This document shows, one piece after another, positions 1 through 7,806 of a stretch of DNA of 37,949 nt (position 1 is its first letter; each line of letters begins with the position of its first letter). The stretch comes from Desertihabitans aurantiacus (GTDB lineage Bacteria; Actinomycetota; Actinomycetes; Propionibacteriales; Propionibacteriaceae): contig NZ_QPKK01000008.1 in the NCBI RefSeq assembly GCF_003344635.1, positions 1-37,949 of the forward strand, written 5' to 3'. The position numbers and the translations under genes are program-made. The notes under the pieces were generated by a model that did not search any database, was not told where the DNA came from, and saw only the letters and a list, made by a program, of their open reading frames with translations.

Positions 1-201
1 CGCGCCGCCCACCGCCACGGCGTCGCGCTCGCCGCCGGGCCCCGGTTCGCCCCCGGCGGTGGTCACGACCGCCGCCTCCGGCTGCCTCACTGCCTGCCGG
101 TCGAGCAGCTGGCCGAGGTGGCGCCGCGGCTCGCGCGGGCCTGGGCGGAGGCGCGCGGGACGGCCGGGACCGACGCCGCGGACGTCCCACTGATCGCCTA
201 G
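1..201 (+). CDS. MocR-type PLP-dependent regulator, C-terminal fragment
   Basis: The window opens inside a gene whose last 66 codons are readable and end at TAG 199-201. The tail has a His-Gly-Val-Ala-Leu-Ala-Ala-Gly-Pro-Arg-Phe segment, an Arg-Leu-Arg-Leu-Pro stretch, and a final helix rich in Leu-Ala-Glu and Arg-Leu-Ala. This is the usual layout of the small C-terminal domain of aminotransferase-fold MocR/GntR regulators (a 'G..F' loop, then 'lRL', then a 'rLa.aw' helix). MocR proteins join a winged-helix DNA-binding domain to a fold-type I PLP domain and often control B6, GABA or amino-acid genes. The start and both key domains lie outside the window, so the family call rests on a short tail, and an ordinary class I aminotransferase remains possible. 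The next gene on the same strand starts 75 nt later behind its own operator-like site. Confidence 0.5.
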   Translation, partial: RAAHRHGVALAAGPRFAPGGGHDRRLRLPHCLPVEQLAEVAPRLARAWAEARGTAGTDAADVPLIA

Positions 202-208
202 GACCCTT

Positions 209-229
209 GACGGTCGTCTGATGACCGTC
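209..229. promoter_or_regulatory. Inverted repeat upstream of GH84 gene
   Basis: GACGGTC (209-215) and GACCGTC (223-229) form perfect 7-bp arms around a 7-nt centre. The left arm overlaps TTGACG (207-212), a possible -35 element. No T-run follows, so an operator is more likely than an intrinsic terminator for the gene ending at 201. Confidence 0.4.
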
Positions 230-234
230 CACGC

Positions 235-250
235 TGTCGTCTAGACCACA
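235..250. promoter_or_regulatory. DasR-like (dre) operator candidate
   Basis: TGTCGTCTAGACCACA contains the palindrome GTCTAGAC (239-246). The known DasR-responsive element of Streptomyces is centred on the same core (ACTGGTCTAGACCACT). The right half here, GTCTAGACCAC, is identical; the left flank differs. It lies about 27 nt before the start codon of a beta-N-acetylglucosaminidase, a classic kind of DasR target, and a HutC/DasR-type GntR gene follows that gene. Binding by that regulator is inference. Confidence 0.6.
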
Positions 251-276
251 CCGCACCCCCACCCCGGAGGTCCCCC

Positions 277-2631
277 GTGCGACGACGTCGGCTGCTCCCG
301 ACCGCCACCCTCACCGCCACCGGCCTGGTCGCCGCGCTGGTGCTCGCCTGGACGCCGCCGGCCGCCCCGGCCGCCGCCGTCCCCGAGCTGCCGGTGGTCT
401 CGCCGACGCCGCAGCAGATGACCCGGGAGGGCCGCGACCTGGTGCTCACCCCGCGCGCCCGGGTGGTCACCGACGCCGGCACCGACCCGGCCGCCCGCGA
501 CCTGCTGGTGGAGGCGCTGCAGCAGGCCGACGTCACCGTCGACGTGGGCCCCGACCCGCGGCGGGGCGGCACCACCTTCCTGCTCGGCGACGCCGACCGG
601 CCCGACGTGGCCGCCGCCCTCGGCGACGTCGCGGTGCCCGAGCAGGCCGAGGGCTACGCGCTGCGGGTCAGCCCGCGCGGCGGACCGACGGTCGCCCTCG
701 GCGGGGTCGACGGGGCCGGTCAGTACTACGCCGTGCAGACCCTGCGCCAGCTCATCGAGCCGGAGCGCGGACGGGCCCGGATCGCCGGCGTCGCGGTCAG
801 CGACTTCCCCTCCATGCCGCTGCGCGGCACCATCGAGGGCTTCTACGGCGAGCCGTGGACCCCGGCGGAGCGGCTGGACCAGATGGCCTTCCACGGCGAC
901 CTCAAGGCCAACACCTACATCTACGCCCCCAAGGACGACCCCTACCACCGCGAGCGCTGGCGCGAGCCCTACCCCGCCGAGCAGCTGGCCGGGCTGCGCG
1001 AGCTGGTCGGGGCCGCCACCGACCACCACGTCCGGTTCACCTTCGCCCTCTCCCCCGGCAACACCGTCTGCTACTCCAGCGAGGACGACTACCGGGCACT
1101 GGTGGCCAAGCTGCAGGAGATGTACGACATCGGCGTCCGGGCCTTCTCGGTGCCGCTGGACGACATCGCCTACGGGCAGTGGAACTGCGCGGCCGACGAG
1201 GAGGAGTTCGGCGCGGCGGGCCCGGGTGCCGCCGGACGGGCCCAGACCGAGCTGCTCGACCGGATCCAGACCGAGTTCATCGAGACGCACGAGGGCGCCC
1301 ACCCGCTGCAGATGGTGCCGACCGAGTACTACGACACCGTGGACTCGCCCTACAAGGCCGCGCTGCGCACCCTCGACGAGGACGTCGTGGTGATGTGGAC
1401 CGGTGAGGGCGTCGTGCCGCCCGAGGTCACCGTGGAGCAGGCCGACGCCGCCGACGCGGCCTTCGGCGGGCAGGTGTTCCTGTGGGACAACTACCCGGTC
1501 AACGACTACGGCCAGTCCAGCGGACGGCTGCTGCTGGCCCCCTACGCCGAGCGCGAGGCGGGGCTCTCGGAGCACCTGGTCGGCATCGTCTCCAACCCGA
1601 TGAACCAGGCCTCGGCCAGCAAGGTGGCCGTGTTCGGGATCTTCGACTTCACCTGGAACGACCGCGACTACGACCCGGCCACCAGCTGGGAGCAGGCCAT
1701 GCGCCACCTGGCCGGGGACGACCCCGCGACCGTCGAGGCGCTGCTGCTCTTCGGCGACCTCAACCACCTCGCCCCCAGCTTCGGCGACCCGTGGCAGCCG
1801 CAGGCCCCGGTGCTGCAGCAGCACGTCGAGCGGTTCTGGCAGCGCTGGGACGCCGGCGAGCGGGCCGCCGCGGTGGCCGACCTGCGGGCCCGTGCCGAGG
1901 AGATGGCCGCCGCCCCGCAGACCATCCGCGCCGGCGTGGTCGACCCGATGTTCGTCTCCGACGCCGCCCCCTGGCTGACCGCCACCGAGCGGTGGGCCGC
2001 GGCGACGCTGACCATGCTCGACGCCCTGGACGCCCGGCTGGCCGGGGACGCCGACGCGGCCGCCGCGCTGGTGGAGCGCTCGGCGCAGGCGCAGCAGCAG
2101 GCCGCCGCGGTGCTGGTCGATCCGCCGGACAACCGGTGGGGACGGGCCCCGGTGAAGATCGCCGACGGGGTGCTCGACCGGTTCCTGGTCGAGGCCGCGC
2201 TGACCCTGCAGCTGTGGGAGCTGGGCGAGGCCGAGAACGTGGCACCCGCCGGCACCGCCACCGCCTCCAGCGTCGAGCAGGACCTCGACCGGCTCGACGT
2301 CCGCTTCGTCAACGACGGCGACCTCAACACCCGCTGGGCCTCGGGCTACACCGACACCGAGTGGGTGCAGGTGGAGCTCGCCGAGCCGACCGTGGTCAGC
2401 GCCGTCACGCTGCACTGGGAGGCCGCCTGCGCCGAGGCGTACGCGTTGCAGACCTCCACCGACGGGCAGACCTGGACCACGGTCCGCGAGGTCAGCGACA
2501 GCACCTGCGCGCTGGACGTGCTCGAGCTCGACGGCAGCGAGCCCGTGCGGTTCGTGCGGATGCAGGGCGTGCAGCGGGTCGGCGACTGGGGCTACTCGCT
2601 GTACGAGCTGGGCGTCTACACCGCCCGCTGA
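277..2631 (+). CDS. Secreted GH84 beta-N-acetylglucosaminidase with C-terminal F5/8-type domain
   Basis: This is a 784-residue extracellular hydrolase that removes N-acetylglucosamine from glycans or glycoproteins (hyaluronidase/NagJ-like family). Residues 1-34 form a Sec signal peptide with an Arg-rich n-region and an Ala-rich cleavage zone. Residues about 38-180 fit the GH20b-like N-domain. The GH84 barrel starts at the strongly conserved Arg-Gly-Thr-Ile-Glu-Gly-Phe-Tyr-Gly-Glu-Pro-Trp motif (about 188-199). The catalytic Asp pair is Asp295-Asp296 in Pro-Leu-Asp-Asp-Ile. Residues about 640-784 are a discoidin/CBM32-like carbohydrate-binding domain (Ala-Ser-Ser-Val-Glu, Asn-Thr-Arg-Trp-Ala-Ser-Gly). 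GTG 277 is chosen because GGAGG lies at about 265-269 and the signal peptide begins directly. The 3' end overlaps the convergent GntR gene by 16 bp. The upstream dre-like site suggests repression relieved by GlcN-6-P or a related signal. Confidence 0.93.
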   Translation: MRRRRLLPTATLTATGLVAALVLAWTPPAAPAAAVPELPVVSPTPQQMTREGRDLVLTPRARVVTDAGTDPAARDLLVEALQQADVTVDVGPDPRRGGTTFLLGDADRPDVAAALGDVAVPEQAEGYALRVSPRGGPTVALGGVDGAGQYYAVQTLRQLIEPERGRARIAGVAVSDFPSMPLRGTIEGFYGEPWTPAERLDQMAFHGDLKANTYIYAPKDDPYHRERWREPYPAEQLAGLRELVGAATDHHVRFTFALSPGNTVCYSSEDDYRALVAKLQEMYDIGVRAFSVPLDDIAYGQWNCAADEEEFGAAGPGAAGRAQTELLDRIQTEFIETHEGAHPLQMVPTEYYDTVDSPYKAALRTLDEDVVVMWTGEGVVPPEVTVEQADAADAAFGGQVFLWDNYPVNDYGQSSGRLLLAPYAEREAGLSEHLVGIVSNPMNQASASKVAVFGIFDFTWNDRDYDPATSWEQAMRHLAGDDPATVEALLLFGDLNHLAPSFGDPWQPQAPVLQQHVERFWQRWDAGERAAAVADLRARAEEMAAAPQTIRAGVVDPMFVSDAAPWLTATERWAAATLTMLDALDARLAGDADAAAALVERSAQAQQQAAAVLVDPPDNRWGRAPVKIADGVLDRFLVEAALTLQLWELGEAENVAPAGTATASSVEQDLDRLDVRFVNDGDLNTRWASGYTDTEWVQVELAEPTVVSAVTLHWEAACAEAYALQTSTDGQTWTTVREVSDSTCALDVLELDGSEPVRFVRMQGVQRVGDWGYSLYELGVYTAR

Positions 2632-3371
2632 GGCGGACCGGCCGGCCGCTCAGCGGTGCGTTCCAGCGGGAACCACAGCTCGTAGCGGTCGGCCGGCAGC
2701 ACGGCCTCGGCGTACTCCACCGGACGCCCACCGGCCCGGCCGCGGCGGGTCAGCCGGACCACGGGACGGGTGGGTGAGATGTCGAGCAGCCGCGCCTCCT
2801 CGGCGTCCGGCAGGTCGGCCACCACGCTCTCCTCGCCCTCGTCCGGACGCAGCGAACGCTCCTCCAGCAGCCCGTAGAGGCTGCCCCGCAGCTGCTCCTG
2901 GGTGAGGTCGGGCAGCAGCGCCACCGGCAGCCAGGTGCGCTCCAGGGCCAGCGGGACGTCGTTGCCGAGCCGCAGCCGGCGCAACCGCCAGGCCGGCTCG
3001 TCGCCCAGCTCGAGGAAGGCCGCCACCGCCGCCAGCGGCTCGGGCTCCCGGGTCCACTCCAGCAGCCGGGTGACCGGGTCGAGGTGCTGCTCGCGCAGCG
3101 CGTCGGCGAAGGAGCCCAGCCGGACCCGCAGCTGCACGTGCTCGGCCGCCCGCAGGTTCCCCCGCCCCTGCACCGAGCGGATCAGCCCCTCCCGGGCCAG
3201 TGCGGCGATGGCCTGGCGCACCGTCATCCGGGCCACCCCCCAGCGCTCGGCCAGCTCCCGTTCGGCGGGCAGCGCGGTGCCCGGGGTCATCGCGAGGACC
3301 ATCTGGCGCAGGGAGTCGCGGATGGCCTCGTGCTTGGACAGGCCGGGGGGTCGGCTGGTCATGATCGTCAT
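2616..3371 (-). CDS. GntR-family (HutC/DasR-like) transcriptional regulator
   Basis: This is a 251-residue repressor. An N-terminal winged helix contains Leu-Pro-Ala-Glu-Arg-Glu-Leu-Ala and Thr-Val-Arg-Gln-Ala-Ile-Ala-Ala-Leu, the GntR signature. A UTRA/HutC effector domain follows, with Leu-Arg-Leu-Gly-Asn, Leu-Glu-Arg-Thr and a closing Arg-Pro-Val-Glu-Tyr-Ala...Asp-Arg-Tyr segment, as in DasR and NagR, which sense GlcN-6-P or GlcNAc-6-P. ATG 3371 is preferred because a GGGG stretch lies just upstream; ATG 3362 is a shorter alternative without a ribosome-binding site. It converges on and overlaps the GH84 gene, whose promoter carries a dre-like palindrome, so regulation of that gene is a natural guess. 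It follows the TauE/SafE gene by 40 nt on the same strand and could be co-transcribed with it. The subfamily call is secure; the ligand is inferred. Confidence 0.88.
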   Translation of the reverse strand: MTIMTSRPPGLSKHEAIRDSLRQMVLAMTPGTALPAERELAERWGVARMTVRQAIAALAREGLIRSVQGRGNLRAAEHVQLRVRLGSFADALREQHLDPVTRLLEWTREPEPLAAVAAFLELGDEPAWRLRRLRLGNDVPLALERTWLPVALLPDLTQEQLRGSLYGLLEERSLRPDEGEESVVADLPDAEEARLLDISPTRPVVRLTRRGRAGGRPVEYAEAVLPADRYELWFPLERTAERPAGPPQRAV

Positions 3372-3411
3372 CGTGCCCCATCGCCGCGGACGGCGGGGTC
3401 GCACCCGCCGG

Positions 3412-4203
3412 TCACGTGAGCACCAGGGCGACCGCGCTGAGCGCCGCCGCGCCGAGCACCGCCAGCTCGAAGGCCTGCTGGCGGATGCGGTTGATCACGC
3501 TGATCCCCAGCCAGGCGCCCAGCCCGACCGCGGGCGCCAGCACCAGCGCCAGCAGCAGGTGCCGCGGCTCCATCAGCCCCAGCCCGATGCTGAACGGCAC
3601 CTTGCACAGGTTGAGCCCGAAGAAGAACCAGGCGTTGGTGCCGACGAAGCGGTGCTTGGGCACGCCCTGGCCGAGCAGGTACAGCGTCATCACCGGCCCG
3701 CCGGCGTTGGCCACCATGGTGGTGGTGCCGGCGGCGGTGCCGACCCCGAGCCGGGCCGGCCAGGACCAGGGCCGTGGCTCGGCGGGTGCGGCTCCCCGGC
3801 GGCGCAGCCACAGCTGCAGCCCCACCAGCAGCAGCACGATGATGCCGATCCCGCGCTGCATGACGTCGTCGCTGAGCAGGGCCAGCAGCCCGGTGCCGAC
3901 CAGCAACCCCGGCAGCAGACCGGGCAGCAGCCCGCGGATCAGCGCCCAGTCGACGTGCTTGCGGTAGCGGGTGACGGCGATGACGTCGCCGACCAGCAGC
4001 ACCAGCAGCAGCGCCGCGGTGGACTCCCGGGCCGGCAGCACGAAGGCGAACAGCGCCACCGCCACGGTGCCCAGCCCACCGATCGCGGTCTTGGCGAAGC
4101 CGACGCCGAAGGCCGCCAGCAGCAGCACGGCGGCGGCCAGGACGGCGTCGGTGCCGGTGAGGTCGCGACCCAGCAGGTCGCCCAGCAGCTGCTCCACGGG
4201 CAT
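3412..4203 (-). CDS. TauE/SafE (TSUP) family membrane transporter
   Basis: This 263-residue inner-membrane protein has about eight hydrophobic segments. The first block reads Gly-Val-Gly-Phe-Ala-Lys-Thr-Ala-Ile-Gly-Gly-Leu-Gly, the glycine-rich repeat typical of the TSUP family. A second such repeat lies mid-protein around Gly-Thr-Ala-Ala-Gly-Thr-Thr-Thr-Met-Val-Ala-Asn-Ala-Gly-Gly-Pro. Members export sulfite, sulfoacetate or related organosulfonates, or move other small anions; the substrate cannot be read from the sequence. The length is normal for the family. ATG 4203 is the only sensible start; no strong ribosome-binding site is visible, and TAGCGT at about 4242-4237 (minus strand) could be the -10 of a short-leader transcript. 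The GntR gene lies 40 nt downstream on the same strand. Confidence 0.87.
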   Translation of the reverse strand: MPVEQLLGDLLGRDLTGTDAVLAAAVLLLAAFGVGFAKTAIGGLGTVAVALFAFVLPARESTAALLLVLLVGDVIAVTRYRKHVDWALIRGLLPGLLPGLLVGTGLLALLSDDVMQRGIGIIVLLLVGLQLWLRRRGAAPAEPRPWSWPARLGVGTAAGTTTMVANAGGPVMTLYLLGQGVPKHRFVGTNAWFFFGLNLCKVPFSIGLGLMEPRHLLLALVLAPAVGLGAWLGISVINRIRQQAFELAVLGAAALSAVALVLT

Positions 4204-4304
4204 CAGCGCACGGCGAGGGGGCGGACCATGGCGGGCACGCTACACAGTGCCGGACCGCCCGGCCGACGGCGTCCACGACCGTGCCGGGCGCGCGTCCCAG
4301 CCGG

Positions 4305-4310
4305 TAGATT
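4305..4310 (+). promoter_or_regulatory. Candidate -10 box of glyA
   Basis: TAGATT lies 47 nt upstream of the glyA GTG in a GC-rich leader and fits the actinobacterial TAnnnT pattern. No convincing -35 is present, and I see no glycine-riboswitch-like fold in the short leader. Confidence 0.4.
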
Positions 4311-4357
4311 GACCGGGCCCGCGCCCGACGGGTCCGCGCCCACGACCAGGAGATCCG

Positions 4358-5800
4358 GTGACCGATCCGCAGACCCCCGCCGTCAACGACGCCTACCGCG
4401 CCACCCTGCAGGTGGTGGAGTCGGTCGAGCCCCGCATCGCCGGCGCGATCCGCAGCGAGCTCACCGACCAGCGCGCCTCGCTCAAGCTCATCGCCTCGGA
4501 GAACTACGCCTCCCCCGCGGTGCTGCTGACGATGGGGAACTGGCTGAGCGACAAGTACGCCGAGGGCACCGTCGGGCACCGCTTCTACGCCGGCTGCCAG
4601 AACGTCGACACCGTGGAGTCGGTGGCCGCCGAGCACGCCCGCGAGCTGTTCGGCGCCGAGTACGCCTACGCCCAGCCGCACTCCGGTATCGACGCCAACC
4701 TCGTCGCCTTCTGGGCGATCCTGGCCCACCGCATCGAGCAGCCCGAGCTGGCCGAGGCCGGCGTCCGGCAGGTCAACGAGCTGTCCGAGGACGCCTGGGA
4801 GGTGCTGCGGAAGAAGTTCGGCGAGCAGCGGATGCTCGGCATGTCGCTGGACGCCGGCGGCCACCTCACCCACGGCTTCCGGCCCAACATCTCGGGCAAG
4901 ATGTTCCACCAGCGCTCCTACGGCACCGACCCCACCACCGGCCGGGTCGACTACGACCAGGTGGCCGCGGCGGCCCGGGAGTTCAAGCCGCTCATCCTCA
5001 TCGCCGGCTACTCCGCCTACCCGCGCCGGATCGACTTCGCCCGGATGCGTGAGATCGCCGACGAGGTGGGCGCCACCTTCATGGTCGACATGGCCCACTT
5101 CGCCGGTCTGGTGGCCGGCAAGGTGTTCACCGGCGACGAGGACCCGGTGCCGCACGCCCACGTCGTCACCACCACCACCCACAAGTCGCTGCGCGGCCCG
5201 CGCGGCGGTCTGGTGCTGGCCACCGAGGAGTACGCCCCCAGCGTCGACCGCGGCTGCCCGATGGTGCTCGGCGGCCCGCTGTCGCACATGATGGCGGCCA
5301 AGGCCGTCGCGCTGGCCGAGGCCCGTCAGCCCGCCTTCCGCACCTACGCCGCCCAGGTCGCCGACAACGCCAAGGCGCTGGCCGAGGGGCTGATGCGCCG
5401 CGGGGCCAAGCTCGTCACCGACGGCACCGACAACCACCTGGTGCTCATCGACGTCTCCAGCTACGGCCTCACCGGCCGCCAGGCCGAGTCGGCCCTGCTC
5501 GAGGCGGGGGTGGTCACCAACCGCAACGCCGTCCCGGCCGACCCGAACGGGGCCTGGTACACCTCCGGGGTCCGCCTCGGCACCCCCGCGCTCACCTCGC
5601 GCGGGTTCGACGCCGCCGACTTCGACGTGGTGGCCGACCTCATCACCGGCGTGCTGTCGGCCACCACCCCGGCGACCGCCAGCACCGGCCAGCCCGGCAA
5701 GGCCAAGTACGTGCTGGCCGACGGGGTCGGCGAGCGCACCCGGGCCCGGATCGCGGAGCTGCTGGAGGCCAACCCGCTCTACCCCGGTCTGGAGCTCTGA
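4358..5800 (+). CDS. glyA: Serine hydroxymethyltransferase (long form)
   Basis: This PLP enzyme converts serine plus tetrahydrofolate to glycine plus 5,10-methylene-THF in the cytosol. Diagnostic sequence includes Leu-Ile-Ala-Ser-Glu-Asn-Tyr-Ala-Ser near residue 45, Gly-His-Arg-Phe-Tyr-Ala-Gly-Cys, Asp-Met-Ala-His-Phe-Ala-Gly, and the PLP lysine Lys276 in [14 protein letters not shown]. At 480 residues it is about 60 longer than the E. coli enzyme. The extra length sits after the His-Ser-Gly-Ile-Asp-Ala-Asn motif, in a helical insert around Glu-Gln-Pro-Glu-Leu through Gly-Glu-Gln-Arg-Met-Leu-Gly; this long form is known from several bacterial phyla. GTG 4358 follows AGGAGA at a good distance. 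It stands alone on the plus strand and converges on the AraC gene with 7 nt between stops. Confidence 0.96.
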   Translation: MTDPQTPAVNDAYRATLQVVESVEPRIAGAIRSELTDQRASLKLIASENYASPAVLLTMGNWLSDKYAEGTVGHRFYAGCQNVDTVESVAAEHARELFGAEYAYAQPHSGIDANLVAFWAILAHRIEQPELAEAGVRQVNELSEDAWEVLRKKFGEQRMLGMSLDAGGHLTHGFRPNISGKMFHQRSYGTDPTTGRVDYDQVAAAAREFKPLILIAGYSAYPRRIDFARMREIADEVGATFMVDMAHFAGLVAGKVFTGDEDPVPHAHVVTTTTHKSLRGPRGGLVLATEEYAPSVDRGCPMVLGGPLSHMMAAKAVALAEARQPAFRTYAAQVADNAKALAEGLMRRGAKLVTDGTDNHLVLIDVSSYGLTGRQAESALLEAGVVTNRNAVPADPNGAWYTSGVRLGTPALTSRGFDAADFDVVADLITGVLSATTPATASTGQPGKAKYVLADGVGERTRARIAELLEANPLYPGLEL

Positions 5801-5807
5801 GCCGGCC

Positions 5808-6710
5808 TCAGCCGATCGTCGACACCTGGAGCAGCCGCCGGGCCACCGGCAGCAGCCCGTGCTCGCGGACCGGCCCGTAGGGGTCGGGACGCGGATCGGT
5901 GCGGCGGAACCGCCCGGGCGGCATCCCGTAGACGTGGCGGAACCGGTGGGAGAAGTGGAACGGCGTCGCGTAGCCGCAGCTGCGGGCCACCTCCTCCACG
6001 GTGGCGTTGCTGCGGTGCAGCGCGACCGCGGCGTGCGCCAGCCGGACCAGCTCGACCAGCTGGGCCGGCCCACAGCCGAACTGCCGTGACACCAGGGCGG
6101 TGAGGTAGCCCCGGGACACCCCGACCGCCTCGGCGAGCTGCTCGGTGGTGATCCGGGAGACCCCGGCGTCGGCCCAGCGGACGGCGACGGTGTCGACCAG
6201 GCCCTCGAGCCAGGCCGGGGCGCCCTCCCCCGTCCCCGGACCCGGCCGGACGAAGATGTCGAGCAGCAGGGCCAGGGCGTGCCCGGTGGCCTCCTGCGCG
6301 GCCGCGTCCTCGGTGCTGCCCAGGTCGAGCAGGTGCTGGCACAGCCCGCCGAGCACCGGGCTGACGGTGAGGTCGCGCACCGCGGGCCAGTCCGCGGGCG
6401 GAGGAAGCGCGCCGGGGTCGGCCAGGTCGAAGTGCAGGTAGGCATGCGTGGACGGGGTCTGCTCGTCCCACAGGTAGCAGTCGACCGTGCCCTCCCGGGA
6501 CAGGTTGAGCAGCCCCGGACGCAGCGGCACCGTCCGCAGCGGCTCGTCGCGGGGCTGGTAGCGCAGCCGTGCCGAGCCGGTGAGCAGCCAGGTCAGCTCG
6601 AAGTCGGCCAGCCGTCGCGGGCCGAACACCGCACCCGGGCGGTAGCGAGCCACCCGCGTCCCGGTGGCGACCCGCACCTGTGGCAGCCGGACCGTCGCGG
6701 CAGACGACAT
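5808..6710 (-). CDS. AraC-family transcriptional regulator
   Basis: This is a 300-residue regulator. Residues about 1-150 form a cupin-like AraC sensing domain (Glu-Leu-Thr-Trp-Leu-Leu-Thr-Gly-Ser-Ala, then Arg-Pro-Gly-Leu-Leu-Asn-Leu-Ser). Residues about 185-285 hold the two helix-turn-helix motifs: Thr-Thr-Glu-Gln-Leu-Ala-Glu-Ala-Val-Gly-Val-Ser-Arg-Gly-Tyr-Leu and Thr-Val-Glu-Glu-Val-Ala-Arg-Ser-Cys-Gly-Tyr, followed by Phe-His-Phe-Ser-His-Arg-Phe. That end is the standard AraC/XylS DNA-binding domain. ATG 6710 is chosen as the first ATG giving the sensing domain; GTG 6749 would add 13 poorly conserved residues and use up most of the shared promoter region. It is divergent from the PhyH dioxygenase gene (90 nt apart), so that gene is its likeliest target. 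The ligand is unknown. Confidence 0.9.
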   Translation of the reverse strand: MSSAATVRLPQVRVATGTRVARYRPGAVFGPRRLADFELTWLLTGSARLRYQPRDEPLRTVPLRPGLLNLSREGTVDCYLWDEQTPSTHAYLHFDLADPGALPPPADWPAVRDLTVSPVLGGLCQHLLDLGSTEDAAAQEATGHALALLLDIFVRPGPGTGEGAPAWLEGLVDTVAVRWADAGVSRITTEQLAEAVGVSRGYLTALVSRQFGCGPAQLVELVRLAHAAVALHRSNATVEEVARSCGYATPFHFSHRFRHVYGMPPGRFRRTDPRPDPYGPVREHGLLPVARRLLQVSTIG

Positions 6711-6799
6711 CCTGACATGTTCGTCCGGCACCGCGGCATGGTCAAGCACCGCCCCGAGCGACCACGATGGCAGCCACCCGATCTCGACGAGGAGAACCG
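6711..6799. promoter_or_regulatory. Shared divergent promoter region, araC-like / phyH
   Basis: This 89-nt spacer must hold both promoters. On the minus strand TTGACC (6745-6740) is a fair -35 for the AraC gene, but no good -10 follows. On the plus strand GAGGAG is the ribosome-binding site of the dioxygenase. ACATGT (6715-6720) is the only short palindrome. No clear AraC-type direct repeat is visible. Confidence 0.35.
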
Positions 6800-7723
6800 A
6801 TGACCGCCACCGTCCCGTCCGCCCCCACCGTCCCCGCAGCTGTCAGCGCCGACGCCCTGCGCCGGTTCGACGCCGCCGGCGAGGACTTCGTCCGCCACTT
6901 CGACCAGCACGGCTTCGGCATCCTCGCCGAGGCCCTCACCGCCGCGCAGGTCGAGTCCCTGACCACCGAGGCGGTCGAGCTGTGCGCGGGTGGGCGCGGG
7001 CAGATCGGGGGGTCGGAGCCGCGGCGCCCGGGTGAGAGCGATGCGGACCTGCTGCGCCGCTTCCTCTGCATCCACCAGCCGCACAAGGTCTCGGAGGTGG
7101 CGATGGCCGCGCTCACCGAGCCACGGATCGTGGACTTCCTGACCGCCGTGATCGGGCCCAACGTCAAGGCGATGCAGTCGATGCTGTTCATCAAGTCCGA
7201 GGGCAAGCCGGGCCAGGCCTGGCACCAGGACGAGTTCTTCATCCCGACCCGGGACCGCTCCCTCACCGCGGTGTGGATCGCGCTGGACGACGCCACGGTG
7301 GAGAACGGCTGCCTGTGGGTGCTGCCCGGCTCGCACCGGCGCGGCGTCATCTACCCCGACCGCGAGCACGACGACCCCGACTTCGACTGCTCGGTCGAGC
7401 TCTACGACTTCCCCTACGACGAGGCCGACGCCGTGCCGGTGGAGCTGGCCGCGGGCGAGGCGGTCGTCTTCAACGGCTACCTGCTGCACCGCTCGCTGCG
7501 CAACTCCGGCCGGCACGGATACCGCCGGGCGCTGACCAACCACTACATGAGCGCGGAGTCGCTGCTGCCCTGGCAGGCGCCGCCGCAGGGGGTGCACATC
7601 GCCAAGCACGACTGGCGCGACATCGTCCTGGTGGCCGGTGAGGACCCCTACGCCTGGAAGGGCACCGTCGACCTCACCCGTCCCCACACCCGGCCCGACC
7701 GCGACGGCGGGTGCGACCGCTGA
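6800..7723 (+). CDS. Phytanoyl-CoA dioxygenase (PhyH) family Fe(II)/2-oxoglutarate oxygenase
   Basis: This 307-residue cytosolic oxygenase has a double-stranded beta-helix fold. The iron-binding triad is visible: His142 and Asp144 in Trp-His-Gln-Asp-Glu, and His230 in Asn-Gly-Tyr-Leu-Leu-His-Arg-Ser. The following Arg residues in Ser-Leu-Arg-Asn-Ser-Gly...Tyr-Arg-Arg-Ala are placed to bind the 2-oxoglutarate carboxylate. The middle has the typical Asp-Asp-Ala-Thr-Val-Glu-Asn-Gly-Cys-Leu-Trp-Val-Leu-Pro-Gly-Ser-His. ATG 6800 follows GAGGAGAACCG at good spacing. PhyH-family proteins hydroxylate lipids, amino acids, secondary metabolites or aminophosphonates; the substrate cannot be told here. 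It is divergent from an AraC regulator, which suggests substrate-induced expression of a one-gene catabolic or tailoring step. Confidence 0.9.
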   Translation: MTATVPSAPTVPAAVSADALRRFDAAGEDFVRHFDQHGFGILAEALTAAQVESLTTEAVELCAGGRGQIGGSEPRRPGESDADLLRRFLCIHQPHKVSEVAMAALTEPRIVDFLTAVIGPNVKAMQSMLFIKSEGKPGQAWHQDEFFIPTRDRSLTAVWIALDDATVENGCLWVLPGSHRRGVIYPDREHDDPDFDCSVELYDFPYDEADAVPVELAAGEAVVFNGYLLHRSLRNSGRHGYRRALTNHYMSAESLLPWQAPPQGVHIAKHDWRDIVLVAGEDPYAWKGTVDLTRPHTRPDRDGGCDR

Positions 7724-7806
7724 CCCGGCGACCCCCGTGCCACTCGCCCACGACTCCCGTGGTGGACTGGGGTGATCTGCTCGTACGACCCTGCCGAGGG
7801 AGGGAC

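Noticed and set aside
241-2415. Long open frame of about 724 codons opposite the GH84 gene
   Set aside because: It is antisense to a gene with clear motifs and reads as Gly/Val/His-rich low-complexity protein typical of the shadow frame of GC-rich codons.
4204-4357. Glycine riboswitch before glyA
   Set aside because: The 154-nt leader lacks a visible tandem aptamer pattern; it holds only a -10-like box and a ribosome-binding site.
3368-6445. Minus-strand open frame of 1025 codons crossing three genes
   Set aside because: It runs through glyA, the TauE/SafE gene and the AraC gene in wrong frames and has no recognisable domain.
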